Assembly: GCA_963989385.1 (NCBI GenBank)
Contig: OZ022499.1
Location: forward strand, 50,023,757-50,087,756
Length of the DNA stretch: 64,000 nt
DNA from: Ctena decussata
Taxonomy: Eukaryota > Mollusca > Bivalvia > Lucinida > Lucinidae
Direction of reading: 5' to 3'
Positions within the stretch are counted from its first letter, which is position 1. Each line of letters opens with the position of its first letter. Positions 32,141 through 46,054 of the stretch are shown here, one piece after another. The notes under the pieces were generated by a model that searched no databases, was not told where the DNA came from, and was given only the letters and a program-made list of their open reading frames with translations. The position numbers and the translations under genes are program-made.

Positions 32141-34157
32141 GACAATGGTGGAATTCAATATTTGTCTATGACTGATATAAGTGTTTCAGGGTATTTTCTG
32201 ACTGCCTGTATTTGTCGTGTCTAAACCTTAAGGAAGACACACTAATCAGCAGACAAATAACACTCTTATTGCTAAGAATGAGAAATATTCTCTTAACAAT
32301 TTTCAGAGGCCTAGATAAGAAGGATAATATTTTTTTAACTCTCTGTAAAAAATGTCATGACCCCTCATTCAAACAACTTAGGCAAAGTGGTTCTAATGAT
32401 GGGTAACATGTTTTTAACAATTAAGAAGGAAGAAAAATTATCCCAAAAGTTCCTTCTTAAACAAAGCCCTGAGGTTTGCAAAGTCTTTAAGCAGTTAGTT
32501 AAATACTGTATTTTATATTTGATTATCATGCCAGCTCATTGTTTAGAATTTCGATATCACAATTTAATAGCGATTATCAAGCCCATTCATTGTTTAAAAT
32601 GCCATATCAATGTTTAATACAGGGTTTGCTCCCTTTAGATATAAGTCCAAAGTACATGTAACTGCATGCATTTTTACATGAACACAAACAAAAACAAGGG
32701 GCATACTTGTTCAAACCAATCAGTATACAAAATAAAGATGAAAAATTCTTAAGTATGCCCTTTGAAATTTAATACAGGTTCATGTATTCTGCATTATTTT
32801 TAGCTCTTACAGAATCTTAACCCAGCAGGCCCATGTTGTCAAAATGACGTCGTATTGATGTCAATGCGACATGATGATGTCGCATTGATGTCAGTACGAC
32901 GTCATTTAGACGTTGTGTGCCCGTTAGGTATTCTCCTGGCATCTACTTAGCTTTTTATTCAAAACTGTCCAAAACACTAACAAAGCTCCAGCTAGATACA
33001 GTTTTTATGATAATTCTGAGATAATTTTGTTTGAATTAAAACACTATGCTTATATGCAGAAATATGAAAATTATCTCATAATTATCTGAAACCCCTCTTT
33101 ATCATGCTGCAGGTGCTCTGTGGTTTATAGAAAATAAAATTCCTTCACTCACACACACACACACGCTAGCTATAATACTCTACATCAAGGAAGGAAAACT
33201 TATTCTCACTTCCCATTATTGCTTTGTTACACCAAAAATCCAGTGTCAAAAGACACTGATGATAGCAAACACACAAATATCTGTACACTATACAATTCTA
33301 TAGCAAAAGCTGACGAAATTCATGTGCCTTTCATTGCCACATTTCATGCAATCCTCTAATCATTCTAAACAAGATTTACTCTGAACAATATGACTACCAG
33401 TAACACGTATTAGTGGCATTGGGCAACATTATATTAGATTACCTGCATTAACCAATACAACTAAGGGAACTAAATATTTTGTAAGGGAAGGCAATTAAAT
33501 TGCCTCCCTTGCAAAATATTTACTTTCCTCAACCTGCTTTGGTTAGCTCCCTTTGTAACATTTATTTCCCTTACATTAAGGTACTTGCTTCAGAGCTCTA
33601 CAGAAAGAGAGCTTTTAATACGTTTCTTCTCCATAGAAATACACACCCTTGCATCTAATAACTACTCCATGGTTGGTTCTGGAACTGCCATTATCTAATT
33701 TCTCCTAAATTCATTAAAACACTTCTAAAACTGTTAACATGTGCCAAATTTTTTGCCCAATAACTGCACAAAAGGATTCACAGTCTTTGCTAGAACTCAT
33801 GAAAACATCATAGTTTGCTATTTCATTGAACAAAACATACAGAAATGGTCTAGTCTATCACAAGGCTCCAGACCTTAAAAGCAACCCCAAGTTATTTAAC
33901 ACCCCAGTGCAGGGCTTTGAAATCAGAAATTTACATCTAAAACTTAAAAAATTGTTAAATTCTACTAAGGTCATCCTGCCATCCCTGCACACAGATAGAA
34001 AGAAAAAAAAAGATAAGTGCATATGGGTGATGAAAACTGAGTCTTTTCTATGTTTCACAAACCAAGATGCCTTGCCATTAAAATTCCAACAATACTTTCG
34101 TATGGCAAACATTTCTTCTTATCTTAAAATGTATGGATTTTTTAAATGACAAAAAAT

Positions 34158-34361
34158 CTAACCCTTAAAGCGCCAAAAATTAAAATTGTTGAATTGGCAA
34201 ACAGTGTAGATCCAGATGAGGTGGCTCACAATGAGCCACCTCATCTGAATCTACACTGTTTGCGCTCTAGTGTTCGAATTCTCAATGTGATATCGCTTGG
34301 ATGAAACATTTTTTGAAATTCTGCAGACAAAACTTTTGTTGTCTGCTTTTTGGCGCTAAAA
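34158..34361 (+). mobile_element. MITE family F2 (unit 1 copy; also 37865, 41572, 45279, 63590)
   Basis: Ends taacccttaaagcgccaaaa and ctgctttttggcgctaaa. A central hairpin cagatgaggtggctcacaat / gagccacctcatctg is nested in acagtgtagatcc/gaatctacactgt. One copy lies in each 3,707-bp unit and one in the second large copy. Confidence 0.8.
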
Positions 34362-34945
34362 CTGCCTCACTAACCTGTAAAATGAGGTGCACAATTACCA
34401 TTACATTAATTTTTGTGGAAATATTGAAAATCTGGACCCAGCTGTTAAAAGCACTATTAGCTTAATGAAGTTGTTAGTCAAAGATTTGTTAAGTCTTCTA
34501 GAAGACATGAACTCAAGTGTGCCAATATTTTTTTGCAAAAAAGAAATGTGAGAGCAAAAACTCCTCACTTTTTTTATTTGGAAAAATGGAAGTGTTTTTG
34601 CACTCAAACATATGGAAATAGAATTCAAGAGTGCCAATATTTTCTAAACAAGAGGGCCATGAGGCCCTGATCCGCTCACCTGAGCAATTGGCAAAGTGGC
34701 TTTTTCTTATGTCTGAAATTGTCAAAATATGAGTCTAGGGTCAAAAGTCAAAGACTGACCATGACCTCTTGTACTCATAAATCTTCATGTGCTAATACCC
34801 ATTAAGACAACTATATATACCATTTTTTATACCAAAATCTTCAAAACTTTCCATGAAATCTTATGTTCTAGCATTTTCCCATATTTAACCATGCTGCAAA
34901 AAAGGTCAAGGTGAACCCAAGGTCATCATTTGACCTTTGACTGAT

Positions 34946-37900
34946 GGTCTCCCTGTTTCTGTAAAGCCACTCCTGTGCTAAACCAGAAAACTTAGAAAAA
35001 GTTTATGCCGCTCCCAAGACTGCTACCACAAAAAGTAGTACCTATGTCTCCCTTTTTACTAGTCGTAGGCGAGAGGAAAACATATGTATGTTGCGACCCT
35101 CGTTAGAAATGCCTTACCAAGGCATTTCTTATTAAGGGTCACAACATATGCTTTATCAAACTGAAAAATATGAAAATTATCCCATATTTGTCCTCAAAAC
35201 CATGCCTTTTCTGGACCTCTGTCTAGGTCATCTAGACATTAATAGTTACTATTTTTACAGCAAAAGTTACTATTTTTACAGCAAAATCAATGATCAAACT
35301 GTAAGAATGTACAGGCTGGTCCGGGTCTTTGCTGCTGCATATAAACTGTATGACACCATATGCAGTTTTCTGAGCATGGTAGGATTCCCCATAATTATCC
35401 AGACAGTTATAATTTCTAGGCATTTTCAAGCAAATACACAAACTATAGTCACAACAATTAAACAATTAAGGTGTCAGACTCATCATGACGAATACAGGCA
35501 AATCAATAAATTCCCCAAAATGCAGACAAACCTTGCATTTTGCTGTCGTCAACTTTAAGATTCCAGAGAAATTGTCATGCATCATATTTTACGTCTGCCA
35601 ACTTTGATTAAAGTGAATGGGTACACTTTCACAGAAAGCAACTCTGCTATTTTCAGTTTTGGCTCCTTTCTCAATGGGGGGTCAACTCTTAAAGGAAAGA
35701 ATTTGCTCCTAGAGGAGCAATTCTTTCCTTTACGAGTAGACCCCCTTTGGAAGGCCTTCATCCATCAGGAAAGTAAACAGGAAGTCAAGATAATTGTTCC
35801 CCTTTGTAAAAAAGCAGAAAAACATGGCGGTGTAACCATATAAAGTAGACAATGGTGGAATTCAATATTTGTCTATGACTGATATAAGTGTTTCAGGGTA
35901 TTTTCTGACTGCCTGTATTTGTCGTGTCTAAACCTTAAGGAAGACACACTAATCAGCAGACAAATAACACTCTTATTGCTAAGAATGAGAAATATTCTCT
36001 TAACAATTTTCAGAGGCCTAGATAAGAAGGATAATATTTTTTTAACTCTCTGTAAAAAATGTCATGACCCCTCATTCAAACAACTTAGGCAAAGTGGTTC
36101 TAATGATGGGTAACATGTTTTTAACAATTAAGAAGGAAGAAAAATTATCCCAAAAGTTCCTTCTTAAACAAAGCCCTGAGGTTTGCAAAGTCTTTAAGCA
36201 GTTAGTTAAATACTGTATTTTATATTTGATTATCATGCCAGCTCATTGTTTAGAATTTCGATATCACAATTTAATAGCGATTATCAAGCCCATTCATTGT
36301 TTAAAATGCCATATCAATGTTTAATACAGGGTTTGCTCCCTTTAGATATAAGTCCAAAGTACATGTAACTGCATGCATTTTTACATGAACACAAACAAAA
36401 ACAAGGGGCATACTTGTTCAAACCAATCAGTATACAAAATAAAGATGAAAAATTCTTAAGTATGCCCTTTGAAATTTAATACAGGTTCATGTATTCTGCA
36501 TTATTTTTAGCTCTTACAGAATCTTAACCCAGCAGGCCCATGTTGTCAAAATGACGTCGTATTGATGTCAATGCGACATGATGATGTCGCATTGATGTCA
36601 GTACGACGTCATTTAGACGTTGTGTGCCCGTTAGGTATTCTCCTGGCATCTACTTAGCTTTTTATTCAAAACTGTCCAAAACACTAACAAAGCTCCAGCT
36701 AGATACAGTTTTTATGATAATTCTGAGATAATTTTGTTTGAATTAAAACACTATGCTTATATGCAGAAATATGAAAATTATCTCATAATTATCTGAAACC
36801 CCTCTTTATCATGCTGCAGGTGCTCTGTGGTTTATAGAAAATAAAATTCCTTCACTCACACACACACACACGCTAGCTATAATACTCTACATCAAGGAAG
36901 GAAAACTTATTCTCACTTCCCATTATTGCTTTGTTACACCAAAAATCCAGTGTCAAAAGACACTGATGATAGCAAACACACAAATATCTGTACACTATAC
37001 AATTCTATAGCAAAAGCTGACGAAATTCATGTGCCTTTCATTGCCACATTTCATGCAATCCTCTAATCATTCTAAACAAGATTTACTCTGAACAATATGA
37101 CTACCAGTAACACGTATTAGTGGCATTGGGCAACATTATATTAGATTACCTGCATTAACCAATACAACTAAGGGAACTAAATATTTTGTAAGGGAAGGCA
37201 ATTAAATTGCCTCCCTTGCAAAATATTTACTTTCCTCAACCTGCTTTGGTTAGCTCCCTTTGTAACATTTATTTCCCTTACATTAAGGTACTTGCTTCAG
37301 AGCTCTACAGAAAGAGAGCTTTTAATACGTTTCTTCTCCATAGAAATACACACCCTTGCATCTAATAACTACTCCATGGTTGGTTCTGGAACTGCCATTA
37401 TCTAATTTCTCCTAAATTCATTAAAACACTTCTAAAACTGTTAACATGTGCCAAATTTTTTGCCCAATAACTGCACAAAAGGATTCACAGTCTTTGCTAG
37501 AACTCATGAAAACATCATAGTTTGCTATTTCATTGAACAAAACATACAGAAATGGTCTAGTCTATCACAAGGCTCCAGACCTTAAAAGCAACCCCAAGTT
37601 ATTTAACACCCCAGTGCAGGGCTTTGAAATCAGAAATTTACATCTAAAACTTAAAAAATTGTTAAATTCTACTAAGGTCATCCTGCCATCCCTGCACACA
37701 GATAGAAAGAAAAAAAAAGATAAGTGCATATGGGTGATGAAAACTGAGTCTTTTCTATGTTTCACAAACCAAGATGCCTTGCCATTAAAATTCCAACAAT
37801 ACTTTCGTATGGCAAACATTTCTTCTTATCTTAAAATGTATGGATTTTTTAAATGACAAAAAATCTAACCCTTAAAGCGCCAAAAATTAAAATTGTTGAA

Positions 37901-38652
37901 TTGGCAAACAGTGTAGATCCAGATGAGGTGGCTCACAATGAGCCACCTCATCTGAATCTACACTGTTTGCGCTCTAGTGTTCGAATTCTCAATGTGATAT
38001 CGCTTGGATGAAACATTTTTTGAAATTCTGCAGACAAAACTTTTGTTGTCTGCTTTTTGGCGCTAAAACTGCCTCACTAACCTGTAAAATGAGGTGCACA
38101 ATTACCATTACATTAATTTTTGTGGAAATATTGAAAATCTGGACCCAGCTGTTAAAAGCACTATTAGCTTAATGAAGTTGTTAGTCAAAGATTTGTTAAG
38201 TCTTCTAGAAGACATGAACTCAAGTGTGCCAATATTTTTTTGCAAAAAAGAAATGTGAGAGCAAAAACTCCTCACTTTTTTTATTTGGAAAAATGGAAGT
38301 GTTTTTGCACTCAAACATATGGAAATAGAATTCAAGAGTGCCAATATTTTCTAAACAAGAGGGCCATGAGGCCCTGATCCGCTCACCTGAGCAATTGGCA
38401 AAGTGGCTTTTTCTTATGTCTGAAATTGTCAAAATATGAGTCTAGGGTCAAAAGTCAAAGACTGACCATGACCTCTTGTACTCATAAATCTTCATGTGCT
38501 AATACCCATTAAGACAACTATATATACCATTTTTTATACCAAAATCTTCAAAACTTTCCATGAAATCTTATGTTCTAGCATTTTCCCATATTTAACCATG
38601 CTGCAAAAAAGGTCAAGGTGAACCCAAGGTCATCATTTGACCTTTGACTGAT
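34946..38652 (+). repeat. 3,707-bp tandem unit 2
   Basis: Identical to unit 1 at the diagnostic sites checked (equivalents of 31428, 31779, 32266 and 32849). Ends with the same 12-bp filler (38641-38652). Confidence 0.92.
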
Positions 38653-41600
38653 GGTCTCCCTGTTTCTGTAAAGCCACTCCTGTGCTAAACCAGAAAACTT
38701 AGAAAAAGTTTATGCCGCTCCCAAGACTGCTACCACAAAAAGTAGTACCTATGTCTCCCTTTTTACTAGTCGTAGGCGAGAGGAAAACATATGTATGTTG
38801 CGACCCTCGTTAGAAATGCCTTACCAAGGCATTTCTTATTATGGGTCACAACATATGCTTTATCAAACTGAAAAATATGAAAATTATCCCATATTTGTCC
38901 TCAAAACCATGCCTTTTCTGGACCTCTGTCTAGGTCATCTAGACATTAATAGTTACTATTTTTACAGCAAAAGTTACTATTTTTACAGCAAAATCAATGA
39001 TCAAACTGTAAGAATGTACAGGCTGGTCCGGGTCTTTGCTGCTGCATATAAACTGTATGACACCATATGCAGTTTTCTGAGCATGGTAGGATTCCCCATA
39101 ATTATCCAGACAGTTATAATTTCTAGGCATTTTCAAGCAAATACACAAACTATAGTCACAACAATTAAACAATTAAGGTGTCAGACTCATCACGACGAAT
39201 ACAGGCAAATCAATAAATTCCCCAAAATGCAGACAAACCTTGCATTTTGCTGTCGTCAACTTTAAGATTCCAGAGAAATTGTCATGCATCATATTTTACG
39301 TCTGCCAACTTTGATTAAAGTGAATGGGTACACTTTCACAGAAAGCAACTCTGCTATTTTCAGTTTTGGCTCCTTTCTCAATGGGGGGTCAACTCTTAAA
39401 GGAAAGAATTTGCTCCTAGAGGAGCAATTCTTTCCTTTACGAGTAGACCCCCTTTGGAAGGCCTTCATCCATCAGGAAAGTAAACAGGAAGTCAAGATAA
39501 TTGTTCCCCTTTGTAAAAAAGCAGAAAAACATGGCGGTGTAACCATATAAAGTAGACAATGGTGGAATTCAATATTTGTCTATGACTGATATAAGTGTTT
39601 CAGGGTATTTTCTGACTGCCTGTATTTGTCGTGTCTAAACCTTAAGGAAGACACACTAATCAGCAGACAAATAACACTCTTATTGCTAAGAATGAGAAAT
39701 ATTCTCTTAACAATTTTCAGAGGCCTAGATAAGAAGGATAATATTTTTTTAACTCTCTGTAAAAAATGTCATGACCCCTCATTCAAACAACTTAGGCAAA
39801 GTGGTTCTAATGATGGGTAACATGTTTTTAACAATTAAGAAGGAAGAAAAATTATCCCAAAAGTTCCTTCTTAAACAAAGCCCTGAGGTTTGCAAAGTCT
39901 TTAAGCAGTTAGTTAAATACTGTATTTTATATTTGATTATCATGCCAGCTCATTGTTTAGAATTTCGATATCACAATTTAATAGCGATTATCAAGCCCAT
40001 TCATTGTTTAAAATGCCATATCAATGTTTAATACAGGGTTTGCTCCCTTTAGATATAAGTCCAAAGTACATGTAACTGCATGCATTTTTACATGAACACA
40101 AACAAAAACAAGGGGCATACTTGTTCAAACCAATCAGTATACAAAATAAAGATGAAAAATTCTTAAGTATGCCCTTTGAAATTTAATACAGGTTCATGTA
40201 TTCTGCATTATTTTTAGCTCTTACAGAATCTTAACCCAGCAGGCCCATGTTGTCAAAATGACATCGTATTGATGTCAATGCGACATGATGATGTCGCATT
40301 GATGTCAGTACGACGTCATTTAGACGTTGTGTGCCCGTTAGGTATTCTCCTGGCATCTACTTAGCTTTTTATTCAAAACTGTCCAAAACACTAACAAAGC
40401 TCCAGCTAGATACAGTTTTTATGATAATTCTGAGATAATTTTGTTTGAATTAAAACACTATGCTTATATGCAGAAATATGAAAATTATCTCATAATTATC
40501 TGAAACCCCTCTTTATCATGCTGCAGGTGCTCTGTGGTTTATAGAAAATAAAATTCCTTCACTCACACACACACACACGCTAGCTATAATACTCTACATC
40601 AAGGAAGGAAAACTTATTCTCACTTCCCATTATTGCTTTGTTACACCAAAAATCCAGTGTCAAAAGACACTGATGATAGCAAACACACAAATATCTGTAC
40701 ACTATACAATTCTATAGCAAAAGCTGACGAAATTCATGTGCCTTTCATTGCCACATTTCATGCAATCCTCTAATCATTCTAAACAAGATTTACTCTGAAC
40801 AATATGACTACCAGTAACACGTATTAGTGGCATTGGGCAACATTATATTAGATTACCTGCATTAACCAATACAACTAAGGGAACTAAATATTTTGTAAGG
40901 GAAGGCAATTAAATTGCCTCCCTTGCAAAATATTTACTTTCCTCAACCTGCTTTGGTTAGCTCCCTTTGTAACATTTATTTCCCTTACATTAAGGTACTT
41001 GCTTCAGAGCTCTACAGAAAGAGAGCTTTTAATACGTTTCTTCTCCATAGAAATACACACCCTTGCATCTAATAACTACTCCATGGTTGGTTCTGGAACT
41101 GCCATTATCTAATTTCTCCTAAATTCATTAAAACACTTCTAAAACTGTTAACATGTGCCAAATTTTTTGCCCAATAACTGCACAAAAGGATTCACAGTCT
41201 TTGCTAGAACTCATGAAAACATCATAGTTTGCTATTTCATTGAACAAAACATACAGAAATGGTCTAGTCTATCACAAGGCTCCAGACCTTAAAAGCAACC
41301 CCAAGTTATTTAACACCCCAGTGCAGGGCTTTGAAATCAGAAATTTACATCTAAAACTTAAAAAATTGTTAAATTCTACTAAGGTCATCCTGCCATCCCT
41401 GCACACAGATAGAAAGAAAAAAAAAGATAAGTGCATATGGGTGATGAAAACTGAGTCTTTTCTATGTTTCACAAACCAAGATGCCTTGCCATTAAAATTC
41501 CAACAATACTTTCGTATGGCAAACATTTCTTCTTATCTTAAAATGTATGGATTTTTTAAATGACAAAAAATCTAACCCTTAAAGCGCCAAAAATTAAAAT

Positions 41601-42359
41601 TGTTGAATTGGCAAACAGTGTAGATCCAGATGAGGTGGCTCACAATGAGCCACCTCATCTGAATCTACACTGTTTGCGCTCTAGTGTTCGAATTCTCAAT
41701 GTGATATCGCTTGGATGAAACATTTTTTGAAATTCTGCAGACAAAACTTTTGTTGTCTGCTTTTTGGCGCTAAAACTGCCTCACTAACCTGTAAAATGAG
41801 GTGCACAATTACCATTACATTAATTTTTGTGGAAATATTGAAAATCTGGACCCAGCTGTTAAAAGCACTATTAGCTTAATGAAGTTGTTAGTCAAAGATT
41901 TGTTAAGTCTTCTAGAAGACATGAACTCAAGTGTGCCAATATTTTTTTGCAAAAAAGAAATGTGAGAGCAAAAACTCCTCACTTTTTTTATTTGGAAAAA
42001 TGGAAGTGTTTTTGCACTCAAACATATGGAAATAGAATTCAAGAGTGCCAATATTTTCTAAACAAGAGGGCCATGAGGCCCTGATCCGCTCACCTGAGCA
42101 ATTGGCAAAGTGGCTTTTTCTTATGTCTGAAATTGTCAAAATATGAGTCTAGGGTCAAAAGTCAAAGACTGACCATGACCTCTTGTACTCATAAATCTTC
42201 ATGTGCTAATACCCATTAAGACAACTATATATACCATTTTTTATACCAAAATCTTCAAAACTTTCCATGAAATCTTATGTTCTAGCATTTTCCCATATTT
42301 AACCATGCTGCAAAAAAGGTCAAGGTGAACCCAAGGTCATCATTTGACCTTTGACTGAT
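38653..42359 (+). repeat. 3,707-bp tandem unit 3
   Basis: Differs from units 1 and 2 by T for A at 38842 (private), C for T at 39193 and A for G at 40263, the last two shared with unit 4. Ends with the 12-bp filler (42348-42359). Confidence 0.92.
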
Positions 42360-45300
42360 GGTCTCCCTGTTTCTGTAAAGCCACTCCTGTGCTAAACCAG
42401 AAAACTTAGAAAAAGTTTATGCCGCTCCCAAGACTGCTACCACAAAAAGTAGTACCTATGTCTCCCTTTTTACTAGTCGTAGGCGAGAGGAAAACATATG
42501 TATGTTGCGACCCTCGTTAGAAATGCCTTACCAAGGCATTTCTTATTAAGGGTCACAACATATGCTTTATCAAACTGAAAAATATGAAAATTATCCCATA
42601 TTTGTCCTCAAAACCATGCCTTTTCTGGACCTCTGTCTAGGTCATCTAGACATTAATAGTTACTATTTTTACAGCAAAAGTTACTATTTTTACAGCAAAA
42701 TCAATGATCAAACTGTAAGAATGTACAGGCTGGTCCGGGTCTTTGCTGCTGCATATAAACTGTATGACACCATATGCAGTTTTCTGAGCATGGTAGGATT
42801 CCCCATAATTATCCAGACAGTTATAATTTCTAGGCATTTTCAAGCAAATACACAAACTATAGTCACAACAATTAAACAATTAAGGTGTCAGACTCATCAC
42901 GACGAATACAGGCAAATCAATAAATTCCCCAAAATGCAGACAAACCTTGCATTTTGCTGTCGTCAACTTTAAGATTCCAGAGAAATTGTCATGCATCATA
43001 TTTTACGTCTGCCAACTTTGATTAAAGTGAATGGGTACACTTTCACAGAAAGCAACTCTGCTATTTTCAGTTTTGGCTCCTTTCTCAATGGGGGGTCAAC
43101 TCTTAAAGGAAAGAATTTGCTCCTAGAGGAGCAATTCTTTCCTTTACGAGTAGACCCCCTTTGGAAGGCCTTCATCCATCAGGAAAGTAAACAGGAAGTC
43201 AAGATAATTGTTCCCCTTTGTAAAAAAGCAGAAAAACATGGCGGTGTAACCATATAAAGTAGACAATGGTGGAATTCAATATTTGTCTATGACTGATATA
43301 AGTGTTTCAGGGTATTTTCTGACTGCCTGTATTTGTCGTGTCTAAACCTTAAGGAAGACACACTAATCAGCAGACAAATAACACTCGTATTGCTAAGAAT
43401 GAGAAATATTCTCTTAACAATTTTCAGAGGCCTAGATAAGAAGGATAATATTTTTTTAACTCTCTGTAAAAAATGTCATGACCCCTCATTCAAACAACTT
43501 AGGCAAAGTGGTTCTAATGATGGGTAACATGTTTTTAACAATTAAGAAGGAAGAAAAATTATCCCAAAAGTTCCTTCTTAAACAAAGCCCTGAGGTTTGC
43601 AAAGTCTTTAAGCAGTTAGTTAAATACTGTATTTTATATTTGATTATCATGCCAGCTCATTGTTTAGAATTTCGATATCACAATTTAATAGCGATTATCA
43701 AGCCCATTCATTGTTTAAAATGCCATATCAATGTTTAATACAGGGTTTGCTCCCTTTAGATATAAGTCCAAAGTACATGTAACTGCATGCATTTTTACAT
43801 GAACACAAACAAAAACAAGGGGCATACTTGTTCAAACCAATCAGTATACAAAATAAAGATGAAAAATTCTTAAGTATGCCCTTTGAAATTTAATACAGGT
43901 TCATGTATTCTGCATTATTTTTAGCTCTTACAGAATCTTAACCCAGCAGGCCCATGTTGTCAAAATGACATCGTATTGATGTCAATGCGACATGATGATG
44001 TCGCATTGATGTCAGTACGACGTCATTTAGACGTTGTGTGCCCGTTAGGTATTCTCCTGGCATCTACTTAGCTTTTTATTCAAAACTGTCCAAAACACTA
44101 ACAAAGCTCCAGCTAGATACAGTTTTTATGATAATTCTGAGATAATTTTGTTTGAATTAAAACACTATGCTTATATGCAGAAATATGAAAATTATCTCAT
44201 AATTATCTGAAACCCCTCTTTATCATGCTGCAGGTGCTCTGTGGTTTATAGAAAATAAAATTCCTTCACTCACACACACACACACGCTAGCTATAATACT
44301 CTACATCAAGGAAGGAAAACTTATTCTCACTTCCCATTATTGCTTTGTTACACCAAAAATCCAGTGTCAAAAGACACTGATGATAGCAAACACACAAATA
44401 TCTGTACACTATACAATTCTATAGCAAAAGCTGACGAAATTCATGTGCCTTTCATTGCCACATTTCATGCAATCCTCTAATCATTCTAAACAAGATTTAC
44501 TCTGAACAATATGACTACCAGTAACACGTATTAGTGGCATTGGGCAACATTATATTAGATTACCTGCATTAACCAATACAACTAAGGGAACTAAATATTT
44601 TGTAAGGGAAGGCAATTAAATTGCCTCCCTTGCAAAATATTTACTTTCCTCAACCTGCTTTGGTTAGCTCCCTTTGTAACATTTATTTCCCTTACATTAA
44701 GGTACTTGCTTCAGAGCTCTACAGAAAGAGAGCTTTTAATACGTTTCTTCTCCATAGAAATACACACCCTTGCATCTAATAACTACTCCATGGTTGGTTC
44801 TGGAACTGCCATTATCTAATTTCTCCTAAATTCATTAAAACACTTCTAAAACTGTTAACATGTGCCAAATTTTTTGCCCAATAACTGCACAAAAGGATTC
44901 ACAGTCTTTGCTAGAACTCATGAAAACATCATAGTTTGCTATTTCATTGAACAAAACATACAGAAATGGTCTAGTCTATCACAAGGCTCCAGACCTTAAA
45001 AGCAACCCCAAGTTATTTAACACCCCAGTGCAGGGCTTTGAAATCAGAAATTTACATCTAAAACTTAAAAAATTGTTAAATTCTACTAAGGTCATCCTGC
45101 CATCCCTGCACACAGATAGAAAGAAAAAAAAAGATAAGTGCATATGGGTGATGAAAACTGAGTCTTTTCTATGTTTCACAAACCAAGATGCCTTGCCATT
45201 AAAATTCCAACAATACTTTCGTATGGCAAACATTTCTTCTTATCTTAAAATGTATGGATTTTTTAAATGACAAAAAATCTAACCCTTAAAGCGCCAAAAA

Positions 45301-46054
45301 TTAAAATTGTTGAATTGGCAAACAGTGTAGATCCAGATGAGGTGGCTCACAATGAGCCACCTCATCTGAATCTACACTGTTTGCGCTCTAGTGTTCGAAT
45401 TCTCAATGTGATATCGCTTGGATGAAACATTTTTTGAAATTCTGCAGACAAAACTTTTGTTGTCTGCTTTTTGGCGCTAAAACTGCCTCACTAACCTGTA
45501 AAATGAGGTGCACAATTACCATTACATTAATTTTTGTGGAAATATTGAAAATCTGGACCCAGCTGTTAAAAGCACTATTAGCTTAATGAAGTTGTTAGTC
45601 AAAGATTTGTTAAGTCTTCTAGAAGACATGAACTCAAGTGTGCCAATATTTTTTTGCAAAAAAGAAATGTGAGAGCAAAAACTCCTCACTTTTTTTATTT
45701 GGAAAAATGGAAGTGTTTTTGCACTCAAACATATGGAAATAGAATTCAAGAGTGCCAATATTTTCTAAACAAGAGGGCCATGAGGCCCTGATCCGCTCAC
45801 CTGAGCAATTGGCAAAGTGGCTTTTTCTTATGTCTGAAATTGTCAAAATATGAGTCTAGGGTCAAAAGTCAAAGACTGACCATGACCTCTTGTACTCATA
45901 AATCTTCATGTGCTAATACCCATTAAGACAACTATATATACCATTTTTTATACCAAAATCTTCAAAACTTTCCATGAAATCTTATGTTCTAGCATTTTCC
46001 CATATTTAACCATGCTGCAAAAAAGGTCAAGGTGAACCCAAGGTCATCATTTGA
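42360..46054 (+). repeat. 3,707-bp tandem unit 4 (no filler; runs into full pearl-like element)
   Basis: Shares two derived bases with unit 3 (catcacgacg and gacatcgt) and has a private G at 43387. Identity with the other units ends at 46054 (catcatttga), after which the pearl-like element continues normally. This marks the right breakpoint of the original duplicated segment. Confidence 0.92.

Larger units (their letters stand above)
31239..34945 (+). repeat. 3,707-bp tandem unit 1
   Basis: Starts ggtctccctgtttctgtaaa and ends within a pearl-like 5' end, followed by a 12-bp filler cctttgactgat (34934-34945) before unit 2. Contents: a gacccctcg/aagggtcac hairpin (about 31384-31438), an F1 MITE (31905-32140), a gacgtc-rich palindrome (about 32840-32910), (CA)n near 33,149, a palindrome with gcaattaaattgc centre (about 33470-33540), an F2 MITE (34158-34361) and the pearl-like start (34648). 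Small ORFs in it have no recognisable domain. Confidence 0.92.

Noticed and set aside
31441..34149. 136-, 107-, 88- and 86-codon ORFs repeated five times at 3,707-bp spacing
   Set aside because: The repetition reflects duplicated DNA, not conservation. The ORFs overlap MITEs and hairpins, contain no recognisable domain, and one start is gained by a single substitution in unit 3.
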